In this document: positions 37,993-47,320 of the stretch, in pieces
How the letters are laid out: the number at the start of each line of letters is the position of its first letter
Numbering within the stretch: the first letter of the stretch is position 1
NCBI GenBank assembly: GCA_016866235.1
Contig: VGMW01000002.1
Location: forward strand, 372,001-436,000
Length of the DNA: 64,000 nt
Source: Bacteroidota bacterium
GTDB taxonomy: Bacteria; Bacteroidota; Bacteroidia; Cytophagales; Cyclobacteriaceae
Direction of reading: 5' to 3'
Notes under the pieces: model-generated
Told to the model about the DNA's origin: nothing
The model's input: only the letters and a program-made list of their open reading frames with translations
Databases searched by the model: none
Made by a program: the position numbers and the translations under genes

Positions 37993-39099
37993 TTAGCGAA
38001 TAAGCTCGCTTAACCTTGCATCAAGCTGTTCGCCACGAAGACCTTTGGCTATGATTTTTCCGTCAGGATCAAGTAGGAAATTGGCGGGTATGGAGCGCAC
38101 GCCATACTGCAGTGCAACTACATTTCCCCAGCCTTTCAGATCTGAAACCTGCAACCAGCTCAATCGATCGTCCTGGATGGCTTTTAGCCAGGGATCTTTT
38201 TTCTGATCCAGAGAAACTCCTAAAATGGTTAGTCTGTCTTTGAACCGGTCGTAGGTTCGAACCAGGTTTGGATTTTCTACCCTGCAAGGTCCGCACCAAC
38301 TCGCCCAGAAATCAATGAGTACATATTTCCCCCTCAGGGAGGATAGCGCGATGGTGCTGCCGTTAATGTCATTTTGAGAAAAATCCGGCGCTACTTTTCC
38401 GATCATCAGTCCTTCCACACGTGCTACATTTTCACCGACCACTTTTCCGTAGTAGCTGTTTTTAACTTCTGATGCCAATGGCTGGTAAAGCGGGACTAAG
38501 GTTTCAGCTTGGGGCTGATTAAGGTAATTCAGTGCAATTATAAAGGCAGAAACATAAGAGTCTGGATGTTGCAGGACCCAGGTTTTAATAAACGATTCCT
38601 TTTCCGCCGAAAGCAAAGCATAGTGACTTCGCAGGCTATCTTCCTTTTCGGCCAATTTTCCTTCCTGAGCCAATTCATCAAAATAGGTTGCTGTCTTTTT
38701 TAGATTTTCATCGATTGTACCTACGGAGTTTTGGTATTCTGACCACTGGCGGTGTGATTCAGAGCCTGTAACTTTTGCGCCTGCCAGGTTGGAGGCAAAC
38801 CCCCGGATCTCCAATGGCTCCATCCCGCAAAAAAGGGTAACGGTTGAGGCCGGATTGTCTGCAACACGAAGGTTGTAAGCAGTAGGGGAAGGTTGGTTAA
38901 TGGAGAAGGAAAATGATCCCTTTTGTACAGTGGCCTCAAAGGCTACAGGATTGGAAAAAACAATAGTCTCCAGCTTTAAAGTACCGGCATCCATACCATC
39001 CAGCATGCCGGAAATCCGACATACCCTCGGCTGCGCCATCAGCCCGGCGCCAGTTCCGATGAATAACATCCAAACCATTAAAACAACCTTTCGATTCAT
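37993..39099 (-). CDS. TlpA-like thioredoxin lipoprotein/exported protein with DUF4369-type N-terminus
   Basis: Exported thiol-disulfide protein of 368 residues. I start at ATG 39099, which opens on a signal peptide (MNRKVVLMVWMLFIGTGAG) and lies just after a TAAATTTG box; a start at 39159 would cross that promoter. Residues about 25-120 resemble DUF4369, a beta domain found before TlpA domains in Bacteroidota. The C-terminal thioredoxin fold has the CGPC active site (Cys 269 and 272) and cis-Pro in SIPANFLLD. Likely reduces periplasmic disulfides; partner unknown. Confidence 0.88.
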   Translation of the reverse strand: MNRKVVLMVWMLFIGTGAGLMAQPRVCRISGMLDGMDAGTLKLETIVFSNPVAFEATVQKGSFSFSINQPSPTAYNLRVADNPASTVTLFCGMEPLEIRGFASNLAGAKVTGSESHRQWSEYQNSVGTIDENLKKTATYFDELAQEGKLAEKEDSLRSHYALLSAEKESFIKTWVLQHPDSYVSAFIIALNYLNQPQAETLVPLYQPLASEVKNSYYGKVVGENVARVEGLMIGKVAPDFSQNDINGSTIALSSLRGKYVLIDFWASWCGPCRVENPNLVRTYDRFKDRLTILGVSLDQKKDPWLKAIQDDRLSWLQVSDLKGWGNVVALQYGVRSIPANFLLDPDGKIIAKGLRGEQLDARLSELIR

Positions 39100-39123
39100 C
39101 GCTAAAATGCTGGTTATGAGGAA

Positions 39124-39131
39124 CAAATTTA
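39124..39131 (-). promoter_or_regulatory. -7 box of the TlpA-like gene
   Basis: Minus-strand TAAATTTG fits the consensus and lies 24 bases before ATG 39099. It is back-to-back with the nqrF box at 39167-39174, making a divergent promoter region. Confidence 0.55.
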
Positions 39132-39166
39132 CAACGCTGTAAAGAAGGAAAAATTCCACCCCTTCC

Positions 39167-39174
39167 TATATTTG
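39167..39174 (+). promoter_or_regulatory. -7 box of nqrF
   Basis: TATATTTG fits TAnnTTTG, 19 bases before the nqrF ATG at 39194. No clear -33 element. Confidence 0.55.
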
Positions 39175-39193
39175 TATCCCAAAATTCAATCAC

Positions 39194-40492
39194 ATGTTTA
39201 CCATACTTGCCACATCCTCTGTAGCATTCGCGGCGATTATCCTGGCGCTGGTTTTTCTGTTGATTTTAGCACAGAAAAAGCTTGTTCAGTCAGGTCCGGT
39301 TAAAATCACCATCAACGGGGAAAAGGTAATCACGGTGTCTGCAGGCAGCTCGCTTCTGTCTACCCTAGGAAATGAAAAAATATTTCTTCCTTCCGCCTGT
39401 GGCGGTGGCGGTACGTGTGCCATGTGCAAGTGCGTTGTCAATGCCGGAGGCGGCGATGTTCTGCCCACTGAAGTGGGTCACCTGAGCCGTCAGGAACGCA
39501 AAGACAACGTTCGGCTTGGCTGTCAGGTTAAAGTAAAACAAGACCTCAACATTCAGATTCCGGAAGAAATTTTTGGCATCAAAAAATGGGAGTGTGAGGT
39601 GATATCCAATTACAACGTTTCGACTTTTATAAAAGAGTTCGTTGTTAAACTTCCGCCCGGTGAATCTTTAAAATTTGAGGCGGGTGGTTACATCCAGATC
39701 GATGTTCCCCAAATTAATGTTGACTTCAAGAACATCGATATTACACCTCATCCTGAGCTCGGCCACAAGCCAGATGTTTTCAAAAGCGATTGGGATAAAT
39801 TCAAGCTGTGGGATCTTAAGATGAAAAATGAGGAAGGCATCTTCAGAGCCTACTCAATGGCCAATCACCCCGCAGAAGGAAATATCATCATGTTGAACAT
39901 CCGTGTGGCAACACCACCCTGGGATCGCCAGAACAACAAATGGATGGATGTAAATCCTGGTATCTGTTCATCCTACATCTTCTCCAGAAAGCCCGGTGAT
40001 AAGGTTATGATTTCCGGACCTTACGGAGAGTTCCACATCAATAAGACCCAGCGTGAGATGATTTACATCGGTGGTGGTGCAGGTATGGCCCCGCTGCGTG
40101 CTCAAATCTTCCACTTGTTCCATACCGAAAAGACCAACCGTAAGGTTTCATACTGGTATGGCGGCCGCTCTAAAAAGGAACTGTTCTATACAGAACACTT
40201 CAGAAAAATTGAAAAAGACTTCCCGAACTTTAAATTTCACATCGGTCTTTCTGAACCGTTGCCGGAGGACAATTGGAAGGTGAAGACCAGCCTGGAAGAT
40301 ACTCAGGGTGATGGATATACCGGCTTCATCCACAAATGCCTATTTGACAATTACCTCAAAAACCACCCTGCTCCAGAGGATGTAGAGTATTACCTCTGCG
40401 GACCACCCATGATGAACTCAGCAGTATTTAAAATGTTGGACGATCTCGGAATCCCCAAAGAGAATATTCGGTTCGACGATTTCGGAGGTTAA
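39194..40492 (+). CDS. nqrF: Na+-translocating NADH:quinone reductase subunit F
   Basis: Entry subunit of the Na+-NQR pump, oxidising NADH and passing electrons via FAD and a 2Fe-2S centre; 432 residues. One N-terminal membrane helix ([16 protein letters not shown]), ferredoxin domain with Cys 69, 75, 78 and 110 ([18 protein letters not shown]), FAD-binding RAYSMAN, NADH-binding [12 protein letters not shown] and [10 protein letters not shown]. No nqrA-E genes adjoin: it has its own promoter and a terminator right after. Either the other subunits are elsewhere or this copy serves another electron acceptor. Confidence 0.96.
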   Translation: MFTILATSSVAFAAIILALVFLLILAQKKLVQSGPVKITINGEKVITVSAGSSLLSTLGNEKIFLPSACGGGGTCAMCKCVVNAGGGDVLPTEVGHLSRQERKDNVRLGCQVKVKQDLNIQIPEEIFGIKKWECEVISNYNVSTFIKEFVVKLPPGESLKFEAGGYIQIDVPQINVDFKNIDITPHPELGHKPDVFKSDWDKFKLWDLKMKNEEGIFRAYSMANHPAEGNIIMLNIRVATPPWDRQNNKWMDVNPGICSSYIFSRKPGDKVMISGPYGEFHINKTQREMIYIGGGAGMAPLRAQIFHLFHTEKTNRKVSYWYGGRSKKELFYTEHFRKIEKDFPNFKFHIGLSEPLPEDNWKVKTSLEDTQGDGYTGFIHKCLFDNYLKNHPAPEDVEYYLCGPPMMNSAVFKMLDDLGIPKENIRFDDFGG

Positions 40493-40509
40493 TTCCGAAA
40501 CGGAACATT

Positions 40510-40534
40510 AAAGGGGGCTTAAGCCCCCTTTTTT
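40510..40534 (+). terminator. Rho-independent terminator after nqrF
   Basis: AAAGGGGGCTT/AAGCCCCCTTT is a perfect 22-base palindrome followed by more Ts, 17 bases after the nqrF stop. Confidence 0.9.
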
Positions 40535-40613
40535 ATTGAGCAATTGTTGAATCAGCCAGCAGCATAACCAAAGTATTTTCCGAAATTGAAAACAATTAAA
40601 ATGTCGGCTCCAT

Positions 40614-41756
40614 ATGGATCTAACGCTGTTTTTTTCACCCATTGATGAATCGATCACCAAAGACAAAAGCGGCTCGGGATCCTTTTTTAAAAGCATAAGC
40701 CTCTACGGCGATAAAATCCCTGATTATCGTTCTGCAGACATCGCCATTATTGGTGTGCCTGAAGAGCGTGGTACCGATAACAACCAGGGTGCTGCCGGTG
40801 GTCCCGACGCCATTCGCTCTAAACTCTATTCATTGAAGAAGGGCACCGGTGCGTACCGAATTGTAGACCTGGGAAACCTAAAACCTGGGTTGGACTTGGA
40901 AGAAACCTACACCCGTCTAAGTGAGGTCTGTCGGTTGCTCCTTGAATCCAATACACTCCCAATTATTCTAGGGGGTACTCATGATTTGGACATCGGACAA
41001 TATCTGGCATATCAGGATTTGGATAAGCTCGTGAGTTTTTTGAATGTCGATGCATTCCTGGACCTCGAAGAGGGGTATGCCAACCCTCTAAACAAACAAC
41101 ACATCAATAGGGTATTGATGCATACGCCCAATTACCTGTTCAGCTATACCCATCTCGCGCATCAGTCATACCTGGTCGATCCTGGTCTGAATGCCATTCT
41201 TGAAAAACTTTATTTTGAAGCATACAGGGTTGGCGCAGTACGATCCAACATTCAGGAAATGGAGCCTGCAGTACGAAGTGCTGATTTGCTTTCTTTCGAC
41301 CTGACAGCCATTAAATCTGCGGATGCGCCTGGAAACCGAAATGCTCAACCATTTGGTCTGACAGGGGAGGAGGCCTGCCAACTGTGTTGGTACGCTGGCA
41401 TAAATGAAAAGCTAAGCTCCTTTGGCATTTATGAGTACAATCCTGGCGCAGACGATGAGGCAATGAAGACCGCTTCGGTGGCGGCCACCATGATCTGGTA
41501 TTTTATTGAAGGCTTTTATCACCGCAAAAACGAACAGGATTTTAAATCAAACGATTTCCTTCGTTATACCGTCTCCATGCCGGTTGAGCCGGAGGTCATG
41601 ACATTTTATAAAAGTAAAATAACCGACCGTTGGTGGATGGAAGTCCCCGGCCCGGTAAGATCAAGTGTTGTTCCCTGCACTTACAGCGACTATGAAATAG
41701 CCACCAAGGGAGAATTACCAGAGCGCTACATCAGCACGCTCTCCAGAATGATTTAA
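40614..41756 (+). CDS. Arginase/formiminoglutamase-fold protein with degenerate metal site
   Basis: 380 residues of the ureohydrolase fold, often labelled formimidoylglutamase in Bacteroidota. Expected dinuclear Mn ligands: GGxH is kept (GGTHD, His 123), but DAHxD reads DAFLD (146-150, His to Phe) and SxDxDxxDP reads SFDLTAIK (from 227; second Asp to Thr, last Asp to Lys). At least three positions are changed, so normal arginase chemistry is unlikely. The C-terminal RWWMEVP and PERYIS blocks are shared with flavobacterial relatives as I remember them, so the loss looks family-wide. Its role is unknown, perhaps a binding or structural protein. Confidence 0.82.
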   Translation: MDLTLFFSPIDESITKDKSGSGSFFKSISLYGDKIPDYRSADIAIIGVPEERGTDNNQGAAGGPDAIRSKLYSLKKGTGAYRIVDLGNLKPGLDLEETYTRLSEVCRLLLESNTLPIILGGTHDLDIGQYLAYQDLDKLVSFLNVDAFLDLEEGYANPLNKQHINRVLMHTPNYLFSYTHLAHQSYLVDPGLNAILEKLYFEAYRVGAVRSNIQEMEPAVRSADLLSFDLTAIKSADAPGNRNAQPFGLTGEEACQLCWYAGINEKLSSFGIYEYNPGADDEAMKTASVAATMIWYFIEGFYHRKNEQDFKSNDFLRYTVSMPVEPEVMTFYKSKITDRWWMEVPGPVRSSVVPCTYSDYEIATKGELPERYISTLSRMI

Positions 41757-41786
41757 TGGAGAACGCTAAATTTTCCTAAGGAGATC

Positions 41787-42614
41787 TCAACCGAATTTAA
41801 CAGAGGCCATAGTAATGGAACCGCCCATGACCTGATCGTTAAAAATTTCCACTGCTTCGTTTTGCTTCCTTAAACCCAATGTATAAATCAACGGCCAATA
41901 ATGGTCCGGCGTTGGTACGGCAAGAGAAATGGACTTTCCTAGTTGATCGTATCGCATCAGTGAACGGTCATCTCCGTCGAATATTTTTTGTTTGAAGATC
42001 TGATTGCTTTCAATCGCCCAATCGTATCCATAGCCTGGTGCATCCAGTTTTTCAAAATCAACCATGCGCAGGTTGTGCACCATATTTCCGCTGCCAACAA
42101 ATAAAACACCCTTTTTTCTGAGTTCAGAAAGGTCTTTCGCAAGTGAATGATGGTATTCGCCGGGTTTGAAATAATCTATACTCAATTGAATGATCGGAAT
42201 GTTGGCCGCTGGGTACATTCTTCTCAGGACTGTCCATGCGCCATGATCAAATCCCCATTCATGGTCTTCACCAACAGCTGTATACTTGGCCATGGTTGTG
42301 ATTTCTTTTGCCAACACCGGGTTGCCGGGCGCGGGGTACTGAACTTCATAAAGTTGTTGCGGAAATCCACCGAAATCATGGATGGTCTTTGGGTACTGTT
42401 CGGCCGTTACAAAACTTCCTTTGGTTAACCAATGTGCTGAAATACAAACTACTGCTGTTGGCTGCGGTATGGTTTTACCCAATTCAATCCATTTTTGACT
42501 AAAATCATTTTCCTCAATTCCATTCATAGGGCTGCCATGTCCTATAAACAACACTGGCATGGTTTCATGGGGTTTCAGGTTTTCAGCTAGCCTACTTAAG
42601 TGCTTTAAATCCAT
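41787..42614 (-). CDS. DODA/YgiD-type extradiol aromatic ring-opening dioxygenase (LigB family)
   Basis: Zn/Fe enzyme of 275 residues resembling 4,5-DOPA extradiol dioxygenase. Metal and catalytic His: IGHGSPMN (26), ISAHW (61), GSGNMVHN (180) and PTPDHYWP near 235. FDHGAWTVLRRMYP is the other strong block. Single gene, about 30 bases from the convergent arginase-like gene. The natural aromatic substrate is uncertain; YgiD-like proteins are mostly annotated by homology. Confidence 0.9.
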   Translation of the reverse strand: MDLKHLSRLAENLKPHETMPVLFIGHGSPMNGIEENDFSQKWIELGKTIPQPTAVVCISAHWLTKGSFVTAEQYPKTIHDFGGFPQQLYEVQYPAPGNPVLAKEITTMAKYTAVGEDHEWGFDHGAWTVLRRMYPAANIPIIQLSIDYFKPGEYHHSLAKDLSELRKKGVLFVGSGNMVHNLRMVDFEKLDAPGYGYDWAIESNQIFKQKIFDGDDRSLMRYDQLGKSISLAVPTPDHYWPLIYTLGLRKQNEAVEIFNDQVMGGSITMASVKFG

Positions 42615-42908
42615 TTTTCGATGAGTGAATTGTCGTTTTCAAAGAGTGAATGGCAAGAATGATAAAAATTTTGAAATAGTTACATGTATTTTGAATGGCC
42701 CTTGAATCATTCAATTTTTTGAACTTTTCAGTTTAAGTTATTACACCCAAGTTTCAACAAATCAGACTGTTAAGTTGAAAGTGAATCTTCACGATTTCTT
42801 AACAGCCAAATAAGCTTGCTGAAGCGGCGTTTTTGACCAAAAAAGCTACTTTTGCCGCCTTCTGAGGGTCCATAAACCCTGAACCTACTCTAACCAATTT
42901 CAAACCGT
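42615..42908. other. AT-rich regulatory region before the TonB receptor
   Basis: Nearly 300 bases without an ORF. It contains the divergent 5' regions of the dioxygenase and receptor genes, a long AT-rich stretch (42660-42830), the -7 box at 42847 and a small leader hairpin GGGT...ACCC (42866-42879). Confidence 0.45.
42847..42854 (+). promoter_or_regulatory. -7 box of the TonB-dependent receptor
   Basis: TACTTTTG fits TAnnTTTG; the ATG is 54 bases further. A GGGT...ACCC stem lies in the leader. Confidence 0.55.
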
Positions 42909-45900
42909 ATGAAAAAATTTTACTCCCTGGTAGTGGCTATGATCCTGGGTGCATTTTCGCTCCATGCTCAGATCACTACCTCCACCATCTCCGGTGTGGT
43001 AAAAGACCAAGCCGGAGCGCCGGTGCCCAACGCCACCGTGCAAGCTGTTCACGTTCCTTCCGGAACAAAATATGGAACAGTCACCAATGTTAACGGTGCG
43101 TATATCCTTCCTGCTGTAAGAGTCGGAGGACCATACAACGTAACAGTTTCTTTTGTTGGATTTAAAACCGAAACCGTTCAGGTCCTAGAAGCGGATCTTG
43201 GCTCCACAGCGCATGCTGACTTCCAACTCAAAGAGGAAAGCACAACACTTGGTGAGGTTTTGGTTACCGCAGAGGGTGGACGGGTCTTCTCTAAAGACAG
43301 AACCGGAGCAGCACAGAAATTTGGTAGAAATGAAATTACCAGTGTTCCCATCATCGGCGCAAGAACCATCGATGGTATAACTAAATACAATCCTAATGGT
43401 GATGGCCGCTCCTTTGGTGGTCAGGATTCCCGCTTGAACAATTTCACCATCGACGGGTCTCAGTTCAACAATGGTTTTGGTCTAGGCTCATCAGCTCAGG
43501 CCGGTGGTAGAACAGGTGCTTCGGCCATTTCACTTGACGCGATCGATCAGCTTCAGGTGAACGTTGCGCCTTTTGATATCCGTCAAAGTGGATTCGTAGG
43601 TGCGGGTATCAATGCTGTTACTCGCTCTGGTACAAACAGGGTGGAAGGTTCTGTTTACAGCAACCAACGTGACAACTCTTCAACTTTCACAGGAAACTCT
43701 GCTTATGATGTTCCTGTAACAGCTTCTAAATTCAGCGAGAAGGTAACAGGTCTTCGTTTAGGCCTCCCAGTCATTAAAGACAAATTGTTCTTCTTTGGTA
43801 ACTACGAAAATCTTGTAAAGACGGAGCCTGGTACGACCTGGATTTCTGACGGCTCACCACTTACCGGTTCCCAGGTTTCAAGAGTCAAGTATTCTGACAT
43901 GGAAACACTTTCCAAGTTCATGAAGGAAAAGTTTGATTACGAAACAGGCCCTTGGGAAGGCTACAACAACGCAGTTAACTCTGAAAAATTCCTGGTTCGT
44001 ATGGACTGGAACATCAGTGACAAGCATAAACTAACCGCCCGTTATGTATTCCACAATTCAGATGCTGAAATCAATATTTCAAACTCAGCGTCGGCCGGTG
44101 CTGGTAACCGCACCACTCAGGTAAACGCTATGAGTTTCCAGAACAGTGGATACATCATTCAGGACAACACCAGATCTGCCGTTCTTGAACTGAACAGCAG
44201 GCTTTCTGACAACCTCCACAACAATCTTATTATTGGTTACGACAAACAGATTGAAGACCGTGCTTATCGCTCTCAGCTTTTCCCCACCATCGATATCCGA
44301 GATGGTGCTGCAACCTATACGTCTGTTGGCTTCGATCCGTTTACACCAAGCAACAAGCTTGATTACGGAACTTTCCACATCACCAACAACCTGACCAAGT
44401 ACATGAACAAGCACACCTTAACGTTGGGCTTGAATTTTGAAAAGTACCGTTCGAACAACCTGTTCTATCCTACGTCAAATGGAGTTTATGTATTTAATAG
44501 TCTGTCTGACTTCTATACTGCCGCCAACCAGTCATTGGCCAACAACGGCGCTCCATCAGCATTTGTGCCTGCAAGATTTCAGTTAAGATATTCTGCGCTG
44601 CCTGGCGGCAAAGAGCCACTTCAGGTTCTGGAGGCTACCCGTTTGGACTTATATGCGCAGGATGAGTGGAACGTCACCGAGCGTTTGAAGATTTCTGCAG
44701 GTATCAGAACTGCCATCATCGGATTTGAAGACACAGCGCTTGAAAACCCAAAAATAACTGCGTTACCATTTTCAGATGGTACCAGGAATTTTTCTCAAGT
44801 CAAGCAATTCAATACCGGCGTACTTCCAGAGACTCAAATCCTTTGGGAGCCCCGTTTAGCATTTAACTATAGCACCGAGGGTAAGTATCGCACCCAGATC
44901 CGAGGCGGTACAGGTATTTTCACTGGTCGCCCTCCTTATGTATTTGTTTCCAATCAGGTGGGTAACAATGGTGTATTGACTGGATTCATAGATGTATCCG
45001 GCACTGCGGCCGCTAAGTATGGTTTTACGGCCAAGCCCAATGACTACTTTATCCCCTCTACACCTACACTGCCTTCTACCTTTGACCTGGCATTTACCGA
45101 TCCGAACTATAAGTTTCCCCAAATGTGGAAAACCAATATCGCTGTGGATCAAAAGTTACCCTTTGGTTTAATCGGTTCGGTTGAATACTTGTACAACAGG
45201 TCAATCAATGCAGTGCACTACTACAATGCAAACCTTGATAAGCCTACAACCACCCTGAAAGGTGGCGATGGAAGAGATCGTTATGCCAACACCGATGCAG
45301 GTGTTCGTATCAATGACAACGTTTCTATGGCAGCAGTTCTGACGAACATCGATGGTCCTTATTACTCCGGATTGACCTTTAAACTGGAGAAGCCCTATCA
45401 GAAAGGCTTCTGGGGATCCATAGCGTGGACAACCTCTAAAGCTTATGACTACATGAGTGCAGGTAGCATCGCGAGCGGAAGCTGGCAGGGTGCGAGATCA
45501 GTAAATGGCAATAATGACCTTGGTCTGTCTTTTTCAGACAACAACATTCCTAATCGTTATGTTGGTCTGGCTGGTTACCGTATTGAGTATGGTGATAAGT
45601 TTGGAGGAGCGACCACCTTTACACTTGGTTACGTTGGTCAGCAGGGTGGGGCCTTCTCCTACATCATCGCAGGTGATGCCAACGGCGATCGTGTGCGTGA
45701 CAACGATCTGCTCTATGTGCCAAAAGATGCCTCATTGGTTCGTTTTGCACCCTCTGAAGTTTCCTCTACTGTAAATGGTACCACCACTAAAGTAACCTAC
45801 ACTGAAGCTCAGCAACAGGAGGCTTTCGCTGCTTATCTTAAGCAAGATCCTTATCTGTCTAAACTGGCAGACCAGCACGTTGAAAGAAACGCCATGGTGC

Positions 45901-46223
45901 TTCCTATACTACATCGTTTTGATTTCTCAGTTGCTCAGGACTTTTATGTAAAAGTTAAAGGTTACAGAAATACCATTCAGATTCGTTTCGACGTCCTCAA
46001 CTTTGGTAACATGCTGAACGATAAGTGGGGTGTTTCACAACGCGCAACGGCTCCTTCATTATTGGAGTATCAGTCGCTTAACACACAAGGTGAGCCTGTT
46101 TATAAATTAGCTCGCCAGCGTTTGTTGGATGGCACCAACATTCTTGTTAAGGACACTTTCTCCAGAAATTCGTCGGTATTTGATGTGTGGCAGGCCCAGC
46201 TTGGCTTGCGCTACATCTTTTAA
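42909..46223 (+). CDS. Oar-like TonB-dependent outer-membrane receptor
   Basis: 1104 residues. Signal peptide (MKKFYSLVVAMILGAFSLHA), then a carboxypeptidase-regulatory-like beta domain (STISGVVKDQAGAPVPNATV, about 25-105), a plug domain with ITSVPIIGARTIDGITKY and RLNNFTIDGSQFNN, and a 22-strand-type barrel ending in LGLRYIF with terminal aromatic. There is no SusD gene next to it and the plug resembles Oar rather than SusC. Ligand unknown; Oar-type receptors have been linked to protein export or surface adhesion. It has its own promoter and terminator. Confidence 0.92.
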   Translation: MKKFYSLVVAMILGAFSLHAQITTSTISGVVKDQAGAPVPNATVQAVHVPSGTKYGTVTNVNGAYILPAVRVGGPYNVTVSFVGFKTETVQVLEADLGSTAHADFQLKEESTTLGEVLVTAEGGRVFSKDRTGAAQKFGRNEITSVPIIGARTIDGITKYNPNGDGRSFGGQDSRLNNFTIDGSQFNNGFGLGSSAQAGGRTGASAISLDAIDQLQVNVAPFDIRQSGFVGAGINAVTRSGTNRVEGSVYSNQRDNSSTFTGNSAYDVPVTASKFSEKVTGLRLGLPVIKDKLFFFGNYENLVKTEPGTTWISDGSPLTGSQVSRVKYSDMETLSKFMKEKFDYETGPWEGYNNAVNSEKFLVRMDWNISDKHKLTARYVFHNSDAEINISNSASAGAGNRTTQVNAMSFQNSGYIIQDNTRSAVLELNSRLSDNLHNNLIIGYDKQIEDRAYRSQLFPTIDIRDGAATYTSVGFDPFTPSNKLDYGTFHITNNLTKYMNKHTLTLGLNFEKYRSNNLFYPTSNGVYVFNSLSDFYTAANQSLANNGAPSAFVPARFQLRYSALPGGKEPLQVLEATRLDLYAQDEWNVTERLKISAGIRTAIIGFEDTALENPKITALPFSDGTRNFSQVKQFNTGVLPETQILWEPRLAFNYSTEGKYRTQIRGGTGIFTGRPPYVFVSNQVGNNGVLTGFIDVSGTAAAKYGFTAKPNDYFIPSTPTLPSTFDLAFTDPNYKFPQMWKTNIAVDQKLPFGLIGSVEYLYNRSINAVHYYNANLDKPTTTLKGGDGRDRYANTDAGVRINDNVSMAAVLTNIDGPYYSGLTFKLEKPYQKGFWGSIAWTTSKAYDYMSAGSIASGSWQGARSVNGNNDLGLSFSDNNIPNRYVGLAGYRIEYGDKFGGATTFTLGYVGQQGGAFSYIIAGDANGDRVRDNDLLYVPKDASLVRFAPSEVSSTVNGTTTKVTYTEAQQQEAFAAYLKQDPYLSKLADQHVERNAMVLPILHRFDFSVAQDFYVKVKGYRNTIQIRFDVLNFGNMLNDKWGVSQRATAPSLLEYQSLNTQGEPVYKLARQRLLDGTNILVKDTFSRNSSVFDVWQAQLGLRYIF

Positions 46224-46240
46224 TCAATAACTATTTGCTT

Positions 46241-46270
46241 AAAAAAGGGTCCGTAACTGGACCCTTTTTT
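46241..46270. terminator. Bidirectional terminator between the TonB receptor and folB
   Basis: AAAAAAGGGTCC (46241-46252) pairs perfectly with GGACCCTTTTTT (46259-46270). T-rich on both strands, it serves both convergent genes. Confidence 0.92.
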
Positions 46271-46277
46271 ATTTTAA

Positions 46278-46625
46278 TCAAGGCCAGCTCACAGAAACCT
46301 TATCACACTTTCCGCCGATGGGAGGGTTCATTTTGGAAACTTTAACGGTGCATGAGACAACGGTTGGAAAACCTATTTTGATTTTTTCACCAATTCGGCG
46401 GGCCACGTGTTCAAGCAAGTTGCTTCGAACCAACATTTCCGCCTTAATGATTTGATAAATTTTGGCGTAATCCGTTGTATCCTCAAGCTTATCGGTCTGA
46501 GCAGGAATGGAACAATCTAATTCGAACCAGACATCCACCAGGAATCTATTGCCATTTTGTTGCTCCTCTGCATAAGCGCCATGGAATGCAAAAAATTCGA
46601 GTCCTTCTAATGAAATGCTGGCCAT
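46278..46625 (-). CDS. folB: Dihydroneopterin aldolase
   Basis: Folate pathway enzyme of 115 residues. ISLEGLEFFAFHGAYAEEQ carries the conserved Tyr/Glu region, VDVWFELDC the core strand, and LLEHVARRIGEKI the catalytic segment. NPPIGGKCDKVSV is the C-terminal signature. Its ATG shares one base with the stop of the DivIVA-domain gene, so they are coupled. Confidence 0.94.
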   Translation of the reverse strand: MASISLEGLEFFAFHGAYAEEQQNGNRFLVDVWFELDCSIPAQTDKLEDTTDYAKIYQIIKAEMLVRSNLLEHVARRIGEKIKIGFPTVVSCTVKVSKMNPPIGGKCDKVSVSWP

Positions 46626-47314
46626 TAAAGTATGGTATCAAAAAATGATTTGTTTTCAGTCTCATTATGGCCACTAGACTGATGGATGGTTTTCCTGGCC
46701 TCCGAATTTTCCTTCGAAGGACGCTGCGCCTCTTCAGTATCCTTGGCCTTTGCTCTAAACTCAGCAAGAAGTGCTTCTGGTTCAAAATCACTGTGAAGCT
46801 GACTTAAGGCCATCGTCTTTTCATTTAATTCCTCAATGGCCTTTAGATATTGCCCAGTTAGTCCTTGCCGATGCTGGGAAAGTCCCTTGTAATCAGCTAT
46901 AAGTTCCTTAAGTCTCTTTTCGATCCCTCCCAGGATTTGCTGCGCTTCCAATTCAGCTTCTTCTACAAGATTTCTTGCTTTAATTCGTGCTTCCTGAATG
47001 AAGGCCTCTGCATTGATTTGTGATTCCCTAAACTGAACCTCGGCAGCCTGAGTAACCTGCTCAACCAGTTGGTTGTTTGAGTTTTCGGAATCATTGATGG
47101 ATTGTAACAATGCACTTTCGGCTTCTCTTAGTTTGACGATCTCCTTTTGTGCATTTTCAATCTGTGATTTAAGCTCCTTATTTTCCTCAATAATTTTTTC
47201 CCACTCTTTGGACAGGGTCACCAAAAAGGCCGTTACCTCGTCTTTGTCGTAACCCCGCAATACCTTTTCAAACGATTTTTGACGAATTTCAGAAGGTGTA
47301 ATTTTTAGACTCAT
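46625..47314 (-). CDS. DivIVA-domain coiled-coil protein
   Basis: 229 residues. The first 60 match the DivIVA/GpsB N-terminus (KITPSEIRQKSFEKVLRGYD, KDEVTAFLVTLSKEWEKI), which binds curved membranes in Firmicutes. Residues about 60-190 are a long coiled coil, and the tail is Glu/Ser/Lys-rich and probably disordered. It lies six bases after the WD40 gene and overlaps folB by one base. A role in cell polarity or envelope growth is inference; DivIVA-like proteins are little studied in Bacteroidota. Confidence 0.85.
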   Translation of the reverse strand: MSLKITPSEIRQKSFEKVLRGYDKDEVTAFLVTLSKEWEKIIEENKELKSQIENAQKEIVKLREAESALLQSINDSENSNNQLVEQVTQAAEVQFRESQINAEAFIQEARIKARNLVEEAELEAQQILGGIEKRLKELIADYKGLSQHRQGLTGQYLKAIEELNEKTMALSQLHSDFEPEALLAEFRAKAKDTEEAQRPSKENSEARKTIHQSSGHNETENKSFFDTIL

Positions 47315-47320
47315 GATGGG

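Noticed and set aside
42909-46223. A SusC/SusD polysaccharide utilisation locus
   Set aside because: No SusD or glycoside hydrolase gene adjoins, and the receptor plug resembles Oar rather than SusC.
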